Part shown: positions 8,835-15,761 of the stretch, piece after piece
Layout of the letters: each line of letters starts with the position of its first letter
Numbering within the stretch: position 1 is the first letter of the stretch
Source of the DNA: Bradyrhizobium ottawaense
Lineage (GTDB): Bacteria; Pseudomonadota; Alphaproteobacteria; Rhizobiales; Xanthobacteraceae
Direction: 5' to 3'
Length of the DNA stretch: 64,000 nucleotides
NCBI RefSeq assembly: GCF_900099825.1
Contig: NZ_LT629693.1
Span: 3,545,001-3,609,000, forward strand
Translations under genes and position numbers: made by a program
The notes under the pieces: generated by a model
Databases searched by the model: none
What the model saw: the letters and a program-made list of their open reading frames with translations, nothing else
What the model was told of the DNA's origin: nothing

Positions 8835-9275
8835 ATGTTGCAAGGCAAGGGACATTGGATGGCGATGGCTGCGCTGGCCGGAACCCTGACGTTCGGTTCA
8901 GCCGCCTTGTTCAGTTCAAGCGTCTTGGCGCAGACCGCACCCGCACCGGCGGAGAATGCCGCAGCCACGGCCGACAATGCCGTGATGCTCACCGTGTTCC
9001 TGAAGCACGATCAGTCCCGCCCGTTAAGCGAACTCAATGCACAGCTTGAGCGGCAGGGCTATTACAAGGCTTTCCCGCCGGCCGGCATCGAAGTCGTCAG
9101 CTGGTATGTGATGATGGGGATCGGCCAGGTGGTGACGCTGCGCCTGCCGGCGTCGCGGCTACGCGAGGTCAATCGCATCTTCGAGAATACCGCCTGGGGC
9201 AGCTATCGCACCGAGTTCTATCCGACCTACGACTACAAGGCGATCGGCATCGCGGCGCACGACAAGGCGCAATAG
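8835..9275 (+). CDS. Secreted hypothetical protein
   Basis: A 146-residue protein with a Sec signal peptide (residues 1-32, hydrophobic MAMAALAGTLTFGSAALFSSSVLA, likely cut before QTAPAPAE). It therefore acts in the periplasm or outside. The mature part is compact: an Ala/Pro linker, then LTVFLKHDQSRPLSELNAQL, PPAGIEVVSWYVMMGIGQVV, LRLPASRLREVNRIFE and TEFYPTYDYKAIG. The pattern strand-helix-strand-helix suggests a small alpha/beta (ferredoxin-like) fold (inference). GGGAGA lies six bases before the ATG at 8835; the frame is open further upstream without support. I recall similar hypothetical proteins in Bradyrhizobium but no assigned function. Confidence 0.75.
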   Translation: MLQGKGHWMAMAALAGTLTFGSAALFSSSVLAQTAPAPAENAAATADNAVMLTVFLKHDQSRPLSELNAQLERQGYYKAFPPAGIEVVSWYVMMGIGQVVTLRLPASRLREVNRIFENTAWGSYRTEFYPTYDYKAIGIAAHDKAQ

Positions 9276-9320
9276 CAAGGCCTGCTTAGGAAGTGGCTGA
9301 TCGATTCAGACGGTAGCGGA

Positions 9321-9527
9321 TCAGCCGAGCCGGCTGATCTGTTCCTCGGTCACGACGCGCTCGACATTCTCGGATTTGCTCTTGATGCGGTAGCGCGGGC
9401 GGCCGTCGGATTCGATCGGCAGGCAGGAGACGATGGTATAGACGCTTCGTTCCTTCACCGTTGCGCGGCCCTGGGGGCCCTGCAGCTGGTGATGGACGTC
9501 GTCATTGATCGCGTAGTTGTGGGCCAT
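9321..9527 (-). CDS. Small hypothetical protein
   Basis: A 68-residue cytoplasmic-looking protein starting MAHNYAINDDVHHQLQGPQG and ending VVTEEQISRLG. It is charged, with a short beta-rich core (YTIVSCLPIESDGRPRYRIK). This reads like a small SH3- or PilZ-sized barrel of unknown function. An upstream in-frame start adds 14 unrelated residues and is disfavoured. It is convergent with the secreted protein gene at 8835. I see no known family. Confidence 0.6.
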   Translation of the reverse strand: MAHNYAINDDVHHQLQGPQGRATVKERSVYTIVSCLPIESDGRPRYRIKSKSENVERVVTEEQISRLG

Positions 9528-9702
9528 CGTGCGTCTTTCGGTTGATAAGGCGCCTTTTAGTCGGAACAAGGCGCCAAAGCAACAAATCTCCGCAGCCCGA
9601 TCGGCACCAATCGCCGTTCGGTTAGCCGGTCAAGGCCCAGCAGGGCTGGCCCAAGCAAGCCGGGCCTCGGTTCCATACGCCAAACACCCGATAAGCCCCT
9701 CG

Positions 9703-10023
9703 TCAATCCGCCACGCAGATCTCGACCCGGTTCCCGCTCAGCCGCGTCGGATAGACGCGAAGATCAATTTCGGCCGGTTCGCACTGCGCCTTGCCGGTCT
9801 TCACGTCGAAACAGGCGCCGTGCAGCGGGCATTCCACCATATCGTCCTCAAGCAGGCCGTCCGTCAGCAGCGCATACTCGTGCGAGCAGACGTTATCGGT
9901 CGCGAAGAACTCGCCGCCGACATTGTAGATCGCGATTTGCAGGTCGCCGATTTCAACGGCCATCATCGCACCCGCCGCGATCTCGGCGATGGCGCACACC
10001 GAGTGCCAAGCTCCGTTTTGCAT
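9703..10023 (-). CDS. Rieske-type ferredoxin (non-haem iron oxygenase ferredoxin family)
   Basis: A 106-residue soluble [2Fe-2S] protein. The cluster ligands are all present: Cys46 and His48 in CSHEY, and Cys65 and His68 in CPLHGACFD. Length and motif spacing match the ferredoxin subunits of aromatic-ring dioxygenases. The ATG at 10023 (MQNGAWHSVC) has AAGG seven bases upstream. A GTG at 10089, overlapping the previous stop codon, could add 22 residues, but these are not family-like. It is the last gene of the five-gene operon 13729-9703. No oxygenase large subunit or reductase lies nearby, so its electron partner is not known. Confidence 0.9.
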   Translation of the reverse strand: MQNGAWHSVCAIAEIAAGAMMAVEIGDLQIAIYNVGGEFFATDNVCSHEYALLTDGLLEDDMVECPLHGACFDVKTGKAQCEPAEIDLRVYPTRLSGNRVEICVAD

Positions 10024-10085
10024 CCTGTCCCTTTTTCTGAAGTGCGTTGCGCCCAGGCCATCGATCTGGCCACCAGAGGCGGTGC

Positions 10086-10511
10086 TCACAATTCGACGAA
10101 CACGATCGCCTTCTCGATAATCACCGGAAACGTTTCGGCGGTCAGTCCACCATCGCCGCAGGTGTCCGGAGACGACGTCTCCTGTTCGACGCTGGTCTTG
10201 TACTGCCGGGTAAACAGCCCCTGCGGGTCGCAGTGCGATTTGCCGGTGCGCAAATCGAACTCCCAGCCATGCCAGGGACAGCGCAGTATTTCGCCGGGGC
10301 GCGACAGCCGATAGCAGCCGGGCACTTCCGATTCGGGCAGTCCGACGATGATGCCCCGGCTGAGCCTGGCGCCTTCGTGCGGGCAGCGATTCAGCAGCGC
10401 ATAGAAGTCGCCGCCGACATTGAACACTGCGATTTCCCGGCCGCGAAGCGTCACGACCTTGTTGCTGCCAGGAGGAATTTCACTGACGAGCCCGACGCGC
10501 TCTTTCGGCAT
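10086..10511 (-). CDS. Rieske [2Fe-2S] domain protein
   Basis: A 141-residue protein with a complete Rieske site: Cys43 and His45 (CPHEG), Cys78 and His81 (CPWHGWEFD). Between the two motifs is a longer loop (residues 50-73, GIIVGLPESEVPGCYRLSRP) than in ferredoxins. The C-terminal half (about 90-141) extends beyond the Rieske fold. This resembles the N-terminal domain of ring-hydroxylating oxygenase alpha subunits without the catalytic iron domain. The ATG at 10511 is only two bases after the stop of the amidohydrolase at 10514, so the two are co-translated. Residues upstream of this start are out-of-frame amidohydrolase sequence. Electron transfer is likely; the specific role is unknown. 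Confidence 0.88.
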   Translation of the reverse strand: MPKERVGLVSEIPPGSNKVVTLRGREIAVFNVGGDFYALLNRCPHEGARLSRGIIVGLPESEVPGCYRLSRPGEILRCPWHGWEFDLRTGKSHCDPQGLFTRQYKTSVEQETSSPDTCGDGGLTAETFPVIIEKAIVFVEL

Positions 10512-10513
10512 GG

Positions 10514-11623
10514 CTAGAACCTGTACAAATTTTCGGCGTTGCCGCGGCAGATCTGTTTCCGCTCGGCGAGGCTCAACTTCATCTTGAAGGCGTAGGAAGG
10601 ATCGTCCTGGTCCCAATGCGGATAATCGGTCGAGAACAGCAACCGGTCCCAACCGAGCCAGTCGAAGCAACGCCGCAACTGCTGCTCGGGCCGGCCCGGC
10701 TCTTCCATCGGCTGTGTCGTGTACCAGAAGTGCTTCTTGACGTAGTCCGAGGGCGCGCAAGTGAGATGCGGCACTTCGCCCTTCATCCGCTCCCACAGCC
10801 GGTCGAGCCGCCAGACGAAGCTCGGCACCCAGGCAAAGCCGATTTCGACCAGCACGACCTTGAGCGCCGGAAACTTTTCGAACACACCCTCCATCACCAT
10901 GCTGCTCATGACGGCGGGACCGCCCATCGTCGTCGCATAATGCTCTTCCATATAGAACGAAGGCCAGCCGCCGCCGGTCGAAGCGTGACCGCCGATGCCG
11001 TAGGAGTGAATGCCGAGCGGCAGACCATGGGCCTGTGCGGCTTCGTAGATCGGCCAGTAGCGTTGCCGGCCCAGCGGTTCGCTGCTGCGCGGCGCCAGCA
11101 TGATCTGAACGAACCGGCCGTCGCGGGCGCAGCGCTCGATCTCTTTCACGGCCGCAACCGGGTCATCCTGCGTCACCACCAGCGAGGCACGAAGGCGCTC
11201 GTCGCGATCGAGCCATTCGGCGACCTGCCAGTCATTGTGTGCGGTGGCGAGCGCACGGGCGAAATCCTGATTGCGCTCGCTGGCCACGTTGCCGAACAAC
11301 GGGATCAGGATCGCCTTGAGGATGTGAAAGGGATCGAGGTGCTGCTGCTGCATGAACGCCAGATCGGATCCCGGCGGTCCGCCGGCCGGCGGCCAGGCAT
11401 CGCGCCGGCAGATCAGCGGGGCCGTCCGCGGATACTGCGTGGTATTGATGAACGGCTGGCGCAGATGCGTGCCGAATTGTTCCGAATGATCCTGCCAGCG
11501 GCGGGCGAGATACGGATAGAGGCTCTTCGGATTCTTCGGCAGCGGATGAATGTCGCAATCGATGATGCCGACGTCGCTTTTCGCGACCGCACCTGCGCGC
11601 GAGCTCTCGATGACGCTCATCAT
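10514..11623 (-). CDS. Amidohydrolase-2 family protein (ACMSD-like)
   Basis: A 369-residue TIM-barrel metal enzyme of the amidohydrolase-2 / aminocarboxymuconate-semialdehyde decarboxylase group, members of which decarboxylate or hydrolyse aromatic and ring-cleavage acids. Metal ligands visible: Asp24-x-His26 (CDIHPLP), His206 (GIHSYG) and Asp333 (STDYPHWD). A second conserved block is VVLVEIGFAWVPSFVWRLDRLW. No signal peptide. It starts at ATG 11623, overlapping the previous stop (ATGA), with GGAG upstream, so it is translationally coupled to the paralogue at 11620. Substrate cannot be assigned from sequence. Confidence 0.92.
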   Translation of the reverse strand: MMSVIESSRAGAVAKSDVGIIDCDIHPLPKNPKSLYPYLARRWQDHSEQFGTHLRQPFINTTQYPRTAPLICRRDAWPPAGGPPGSDLAFMQQQHLDPFHILKAILIPLFGNVASERNQDFARALATAHNDWQVAEWLDRDERLRASLVVTQDDPVAAVKEIERCARDGRFVQIMLAPRSSEPLGRQRYWPIYEAAQAHGLPLGIHSYGIGGHASTGGGWPSFYMEEHYATTMGGPAVMSSMVMEGVFEKFPALKVVLVEIGFAWVPSFVWRLDRLWERMKGEVPHLTCAPSDYVKKHFWYTTQPMEEPGRPEQQLRRCFDWLGWDRLLFSTDYPHWDQDDPSYAFKMKLSLAERKQICRGNAENLYRF

Positions 11624-12720
11624 GATGTCTCCTGCAGCCGCGGATAGGTTTTCAGCGGATTTTCCGTTCGCAGCCGGCGCATCAGATCGGCGTCGAATCC
11701 CGCAGGCGCGAACTCGGCCTGTTCGAAATTCCAGTGCGGAAAGTCGGTCGAGAACAGCATCATCTCCTCACCGATCTGTTCGATCATTTCCCTGGCGATC
11801 TGCGGATCGGCCGGACCGTCGAACGGTTGCATGGTCAGCCGCACATGTTCCGCGACGATTTCGCTCGGCGGGCGCTTGACCCAGGGCACTTCCATGCGAA
11901 GGCCGCGCCAGAGCTTGTCGATGCGCCACAGGAAGGACGGCAGCCAGGTTACGCCGGAATCGGTCAGCACCACCCGCAGCTTCGGAAATTCCTTGAACAC
12001 GCCCTCGGCGATCATGCTGAGAAGCTGGGTCTGGAAGCCGACGCTTTGCGCCGCCTGGTCCTCGATACGGAATGACGGCCAGCCGTTGGTCCAGGGCGCG
12101 AAGCGATAGGTGCTGCCGGCGTGGACGCCGATCGGCAGACCATGCGCTTCGGCCGTGGCGTAGATCGGCCACATCGACCGCTTGCCGAGCGGCGCATCGC
12201 CCATCACCATCAGCAACACCTGGACGAAGCGGCGATCGGGCGCGCGGCGCTCGATTTCCTTTGCGGCGAGTTCGGCATGCTGCCATGGCACGATGATGGA
12301 GGCGCGGAGCCGGTCGTCCTTGCTGAGCCAGTTGCTGATCAGCCAGTCGTTCATCGCGCCGCACAGCGCCGCGGCCAGATCCGCGTTGTAGACCGCCTGC
12401 GCGCCGTAGAGGCAATTGCAGATGGCGATATCGGTGTCGAACGCATCCAGCGCCCGCGCCTGTACCAGTTCGAGCGTGGCCGGGCCTCGCCAGTCCGGCC
12501 TGACCGCGGCCGGCATATTCGAGATATCGCCGGTCAACTCCAGGCGATCGATGCCGCGGCTCGTCACCTGCTCGTGCCAATACGCGTCGAGGAACGGCAG
12601 CAATTCGCCGGTCGTCGGCAGCGTCAGATGAAGGTCGCAGTCGACCTTCGGAAAGGAGTTGGCTTGTCGCAACAACGGGTCATTCCTTGTTTCGGCTTGA
12701 CGCTTTCGTCGGGCCCCCAT
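11620..12720 (-). CDS. Amidohydrolase-2 family protein (paralogue of the next gene)
   Basis: A 366-residue TIM-barrel enzyme related to its neighbour at 10514. The motif set is the same: Asp29-x-His31 (CDLHLTLP), GVHAGS, VVLTDSGVTWLPSFLWRIDK and FSTDFPHWN. The sequence between motifs differs widely, so it is an old duplication and the pair may act as a heteromer or in successive steps (inference). The chosen ATG at 12720 (MGARRKR) removes 34 upstream residues that overlap the transport gene. The first 25 residues are basic and not part of the fold, so a slightly later start is also possible. It is in an operon with the binding protein 28 bp upstream. Confidence 0.9.
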   Translation of the reverse strand: MGARRKRQAETRNDPLLRQANSFPKVDCDLHLTLPTTGELLPFLDAYWHEQVTSRGIDRLELTGDISNMPAAVRPDWRGPATLELVQARALDAFDTDIAICNCLYGAQAVYNADLAAALCGAMNDWLISNWLSKDDRLRASIIVPWQHAELAAKEIERRAPDRRFVQVLLMVMGDAPLGKRSMWPIYATAEAHGLPIGVHAGSTYRFAPWTNGWPSFRIEDQAAQSVGFQTQLLSMIAEGVFKEFPKLRVVLTDSGVTWLPSFLWRIDKLWRGLRMEVPWVKRPPSEIVAEHVRLTMQPFDGPADPQIAREMIEQIGEEMMLFSTDFPHWNFEQAEFAPAGFDADLMRRLRTENPLKTYPRLQETS

Positions 12721-12748
12721 CTCGGCGAAGGGCTCCGAGACAGCCCCC

Positions 12749-13729
12749 CTATTCGACGCTGATGCCTGCTTCCCGGATGGTCTTGCCCCACTTGTCGGTT
12801 TCCTTGCGGATGAAGGCGCCAAACTCCGCGGGCGTGGAGCCGACGGGTTCGGCGGCCTGCTTCTCGAAGGCTTGCTGCAGTTCCGGCGACTTCAGCGCCT
12901 GAACGATCGCGGCATTGAGCGTGGCGATGACGTCCGGCGGCGTCTTGGCGGGCACCACGATTCCGGTCCAGCCGGTCGCCTCGTAGTCGGGCAAGCCGCT
13001 TTCGGCCAGCGTCGGAATGTTCGGCAACAGCGGCGAGCGCTTCTTACCGGTGACCGCGAGCGCACGCAGCTTGCCGCCTTCGACCAGCGGCAGTGCCGTG
13101 ATCATGGAGTCGAACATCAGCTGCACGTGATTGCCCATCAGGTCGTTCAACGCCGGCGCGCTTCCCCGGTAAGGAACATGCGGCGCATCGATGCCGGCCT
13201 GATGCACGAACAACTCGCCGGACAGATGCATCGAGGTGCCGTTGCCGCCCGAGGCCCGGTTCAGTTTGCCGGGATTCTTCTTGGCGTAGTCGATCAGCTC
13301 CTTGACCGAATTGACCGGAAGATCCGGGCTGACGACCAGCAGCAGCGGATACTGCACCACCAGCGACACCGGTTCGAAATCCTTGATCGGATCGAACGGC
13401 AGATGCTTGAACAGGGTCTGGTTGATGGCGTGGGTTCCGGTCGTCGCCAGCAACAGCGTGTAACCATCGGGCGGGCTCTTGGCGACGAACTCGGCGCCGA
13501 GATTGTTGCCGGCACCCGGCTTCGGCTCGACGATGACAGGCTGGCCGAGCGACACCTGCATCTTTTCGGCGAGCAGCTGGGCGGTGATATGGGTCGGCCC
13601 GCCGGCTGCGGCCGGCACCACAATCTTGATGGTCCGGGAAGGAAAGCCGTCGGCGACGGCAGGTACCGCCCACGCCAGCGCGAACACCAAAGCCAGCAAA
13701 TTCCCCCTCACGCCGCGCCCCATTTCCAT
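12749..13729 (-). CDS. Tripartite tricarboxylate transporter (Bug-type) substrate-binding protein
   Basis: A 326-residue periplasmic binding protein of the Bug/TctC family. Signal peptide residues 1-26 (hydrophobic LLALVFALAWAVPAVA, cut before DGFPSRTIK). Family marks are IKIVVPAAAGGPTHITAQLL, PGAGNNLGAEFVAKSPPDGYTLL, HVPYRGSAPALNDLMGNHVQ and PNIPTLAESGLPDYE. Such proteins bind carboxylates, including aromatic acids. The membrane partners TctA and TctB are not in the window, as is common for orphan Bug proteins. It is the first gene of the catabolic operon and is divergent from the IclR gene, so it probably delivers or senses the operon's substrate (inference). Confidence 0.93.
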   Translation of the reverse strand: MEMGRGVRGNLLALVFALAWAVPAVADGFPSRTIKIVVPAAAGGPTHITAQLLAEKMQVSLGQPVIVEPKPGAGNNLGAEFVAKSPPDGYTLLLATTGTHAINQTLFKHLPFDPIKDFEPVSLVVQYPLLLVVSPDLPVNSVKELIDYAKKNPGKLNRASGGNGTSMHLSGELFVHQAGIDAPHVPYRGSAPALNDLMGNHVQLMFDSMITALPLVEGGKLRALAVTGKKRSPLLPNIPTLAESGLPDYEATGWTGIVVPAKTPPDVIATLNAAIVQALKSPELQQAFEKQAAEPVGSTPAEFGAFIRKETDKWGKTIREAGISVE

Positions 13730-13749
13730 TCCCTTCCGTTTCTTCTTGT

Positions 13750-13764
13750 TCGACTATCGAACGT
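13750..13764. promoter_or_regulatory. Candidate IclR operator, palindrome GTTCGA-CTA-TCGAAC
   Basis: A perfect six-base inverted repeat with a three-base spacer, 20 bp upstream of the binding-protein gene start. It resembles the 15-bp box I recall for PcaR of Pseudomonas putida (GTTCGATAATCGCAC), and the adjacent regulator is PcaR-like. Confidence 0.6.
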
Positions 13765-13776
13765 ATGGTCTACTGT

Positions 13777-13800
13777 CGAACAACCTAACATGTTCGACGG
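13777..13800. promoter_or_regulatory. Second candidate IclR operator, palindrome GTCGAACA...TGTTCGAC
   Basis: Perfect eight-base arms (13777-13784 and 13793-13800) around an eight-base spacer, sharing the core TTCGA with the palindrome 13 bp to its left. It ends 11 bases before the IclR start codon, which suggests autoregulation (inference). Confidence 0.6.
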
Positions 13801-13811
13801 AGTTGGCAACC

Positions 13812-14612
13812 GTGCTTGGAATCGATGACGTCTGGACCGATGCGTCAAAATGGCCTGCTGGCAGCGACACCTTTGTCGAGGCTTTTGCGAAGGGCCTGCT
13901 GGTGATCGCGGCCTTCCACCATGAGCGTAGCCTCGGCCTGAGCGACATCGCCAAACGAACCAGGCTGTCCCGCGCCGGCGTGCGGCGGCTGATGCACACG
14001 CTGATCGCGCTCGGATTCGTGCAGCAGTCCGGCGATGCCTTCACGCTCACGCCGCGCGTGCTGCAACTCGGCTTTTCCTATCTGTCTTCGCTGACGCTGC
14101 GGGAAGTGGCGCAGCCCGTCATCGAAACCCTGTCGCGCGAGACCGACGAAGTGGTCGCGATATCCGTGCTGGATGGCGCCAACGTCATTTACATCACCAG
14201 GGCCGAGGTCACGAGCGTGCTGCGACGCGGCCTCACCATCGGCAGCCGCATTCCCGCGTTTTGCAGCTCGATGGGGCGGGTTCTGCTGGCGGGACTTTCG
14301 CCGGAAGCGTGCGAGGCCAATCTCAACGGCTCCGAGCGCCGTGCCTGGACCAGGCTGACGACGACCGATGTGCAACAATTGATGCACGAAATCGACATCG
14401 TGCGCCGGCAAGGCTGGAGCTTCGTCGGCGAGGAACTGGAAATCGGCGCCTGCGGCATCGCCGTGCCGATCCGCGATCCGAACGGAAACACGGTGGCGGC
14501 GATCAACCTCTCCACCAACCTGGCGCGGCATTCGCCGCAGGACCTGGTGAAGAATTTCCTGCCACGGCTGATGAAGGCAGGCCAGCAGATCGAGCAGCAT
14601 CTGGTTGTTTGA
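13812..14612 (+). CDS. IclR-family regulator, PcaR/PobR-like
   Basis: A 266-residue transcription factor. The N-terminal winged helix (about 15-80) contains DTFVEAFAKGLLVIAAFHHE, SLGLSDIAKRTRLSRAGVRR and LMHTLIALGFVQ. The pattern VEAFAKGL is characteristic of the PcaR/PcaU/PobR subgroup that controls beta-ketoadipate and aromatic-acid genes. The effector domain (about 95-262) includes VIYITRAEVTSVLRRGL, GSRIPAFCSSMGRVLLAGL, GWSFVGEELEIGACGIAVPI and AAINLSTNLAR. The GTG at 13812 has GGAG nine bases upstream; the open frame extends further upstream but overlaps the opposite gene. It is divergent from the binding-protein/amidohydrolase operon, its probable target. Confidence 0.92.
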   Translation: MLGIDDVWTDASKWPAGSDTFVEAFAKGLLVIAAFHHERSLGLSDIAKRTRLSRAGVRRLMHTLIALGFVQQSGDAFTLTPRVLQLGFSYLSSLTLREVAQPVIETLSRETDEVVAISVLDGANVIYITRAEVTSVLRRGLTIGSRIPAFCSSMGRVLLAGLSPEACEANLNGSERRAWTRLTTTDVQQLMHEIDIVRRQGWSFVGEELEIGACGIAVPIRDPNGNTVAAINLSTNLARHSPQDLVKNFLPRLMKAGQQIEQHLVV

Positions 14613-14640
14613 AGGCCCGAGAGGGCCAAGCCTCATGGCG

Positions 14641-15681
14641 CTATGCCAGAAGCGTCTTTCTTTTTTGCACCCGCTCGATCGATCTTGCGATCGCCGCACC
14701 GGCCAAGACTCCGTCGCGCACGGCTTGCCGGACATGTTCCGCGATACCGGCCATATCCTGCTCCTGATCGAACAGGTTGTTGCCGATGCAGAGCATATCC
14801 ATGCCGGCCCGGAGCGATTGCAGGCTGGCCTCCCTTGTGCCGAGCGCCTTCTGCAATCCCTGCATCTGCATGTCGTCGGTAATCAGGAGCGTGTCGGGAA
14901 GACGGTTGCGCAACCGGCCAAGTCCTGCCGCCGACAAGGTCATCGGATGATCCTTGTCCCATTGCCGGACGATGGCGTGACTGACCAATACCGCATCGCC
15001 GAATATCCTGGGCGCCAGCGCATAGAACAGCTCTTCCTGTTCGGACGTCAGCGCATCCGAAATGTCCATGAACTCCTGGTGTGAATCCACCACCGCGCCG
15101 CCGATGCCGGGAAAATGCTTCAGGCACAGGCCGATCCGCTGCTCGCGCGCGATCTCGCCGGCCAGCAGGGCATTGGCTTCGACTTCGGCGATGTCGGCGG
15201 AGTAGGACCGCTTGATCCGGCCAATATTCGGATTGTCAGGATTGTAGTCGACGTCGATCACGGGCGCGAAATCATAGTGAATGCCGAGCTGCCGCATCTC
15301 GGCAAAACTCGCCGTCAGGATTTTGCGCTTTTGATCCGGAGCGAGATGATTGAATTCCTTCGCGCTCGGCAGCGGCGCAAAGCCGCGGCCTTCCTTCAGC
15401 CGCCGCACCAATCCTCCCTCCTGGTCGATGAACACCATCGGGTGGGACGGCAGGCGGGCGATCTCCCCGCAGAGCCGCCGCACCTGTTTGGGAGATTCGA
15501 TGTTGTTGTCGTATTGCCGGGTCTGGCAGGAGTAGTCGAACAGGATCACGCCACCGAGGCCATAACTACCTCCGAATTCGTGCAACCACGCCGGGATTGT
15601 CTTGCCGAAGAAACCGAGAATGAAGAGTTCGCCGATCTGCATTCGCGCGCTTTCGCCAACCGGCCAAGACCTGTCTGCCAT
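14641..15681 (-). CDS. Glycoside hydrolase family 3 protein (beta-N-acetylhexosaminidase type)
   Basis: A 346-residue single-domain GH3 enzyme, NagZ-like in length. Visible motifs: MVFIDQEGGLVRRLKEGRGF, GIHYDFAPVIDVDYNPDNPN, CLKHFPGIGGAVVDSHQEF (the KHFPG and D-x-H acid/base loop of NagZ-type enzymes) and LLITDDMQMQGL with the nucleophile in the Asp269-Asp270 pair. Either peptidoglycan recycling or removal of terminal N-acetylhexosamine is plausible; the usual cell-division context of nagZ is absent here. The ATG at 15681 (MADRSWPVGES) has AGGGAA upstream and is preferred over an earlier in-frame start. It is divergent from acetoacetyl-CoA synthetase. No signal peptide, so cytoplasmic. Confidence 0.9.
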   Translation of the reverse strand: MADRSWPVGESARMQIGELFILGFFGKTIPAWLHEFGGSYGLGGVILFDYSCQTRQYDNNIESPKQVRRLCGEIARLPSHPMVFIDQEGGLVRRLKEGRGFAPLPSAKEFNHLAPDQKRKILTASFAEMRQLGIHYDFAPVIDVDYNPDNPNIGRIKRSYSADIAEVEANALLAGEIAREQRIGLCLKHFPGIGGAVVDSHQEFMDISDALTSEQEELFYALAPRIFGDAVLVSHAIVRQWDKDHPMTLSAAGLGRLRNRLPDTLLITDDMQMQGLQKALGTREASLQSLRAGMDMLCIGNNLFDQEQDMAGIAEHVRQAVRDGVLAGAAIARSIERVQKRKTLLA

Positions 15682-15761
15682 GACGTTCCCTGTCGATTCT
15701 TGTATGTTAAAAGCGTTCGGTTGAACAGCAGCCGCCAGGCACAGCAAGAGTCGAAGAGATC

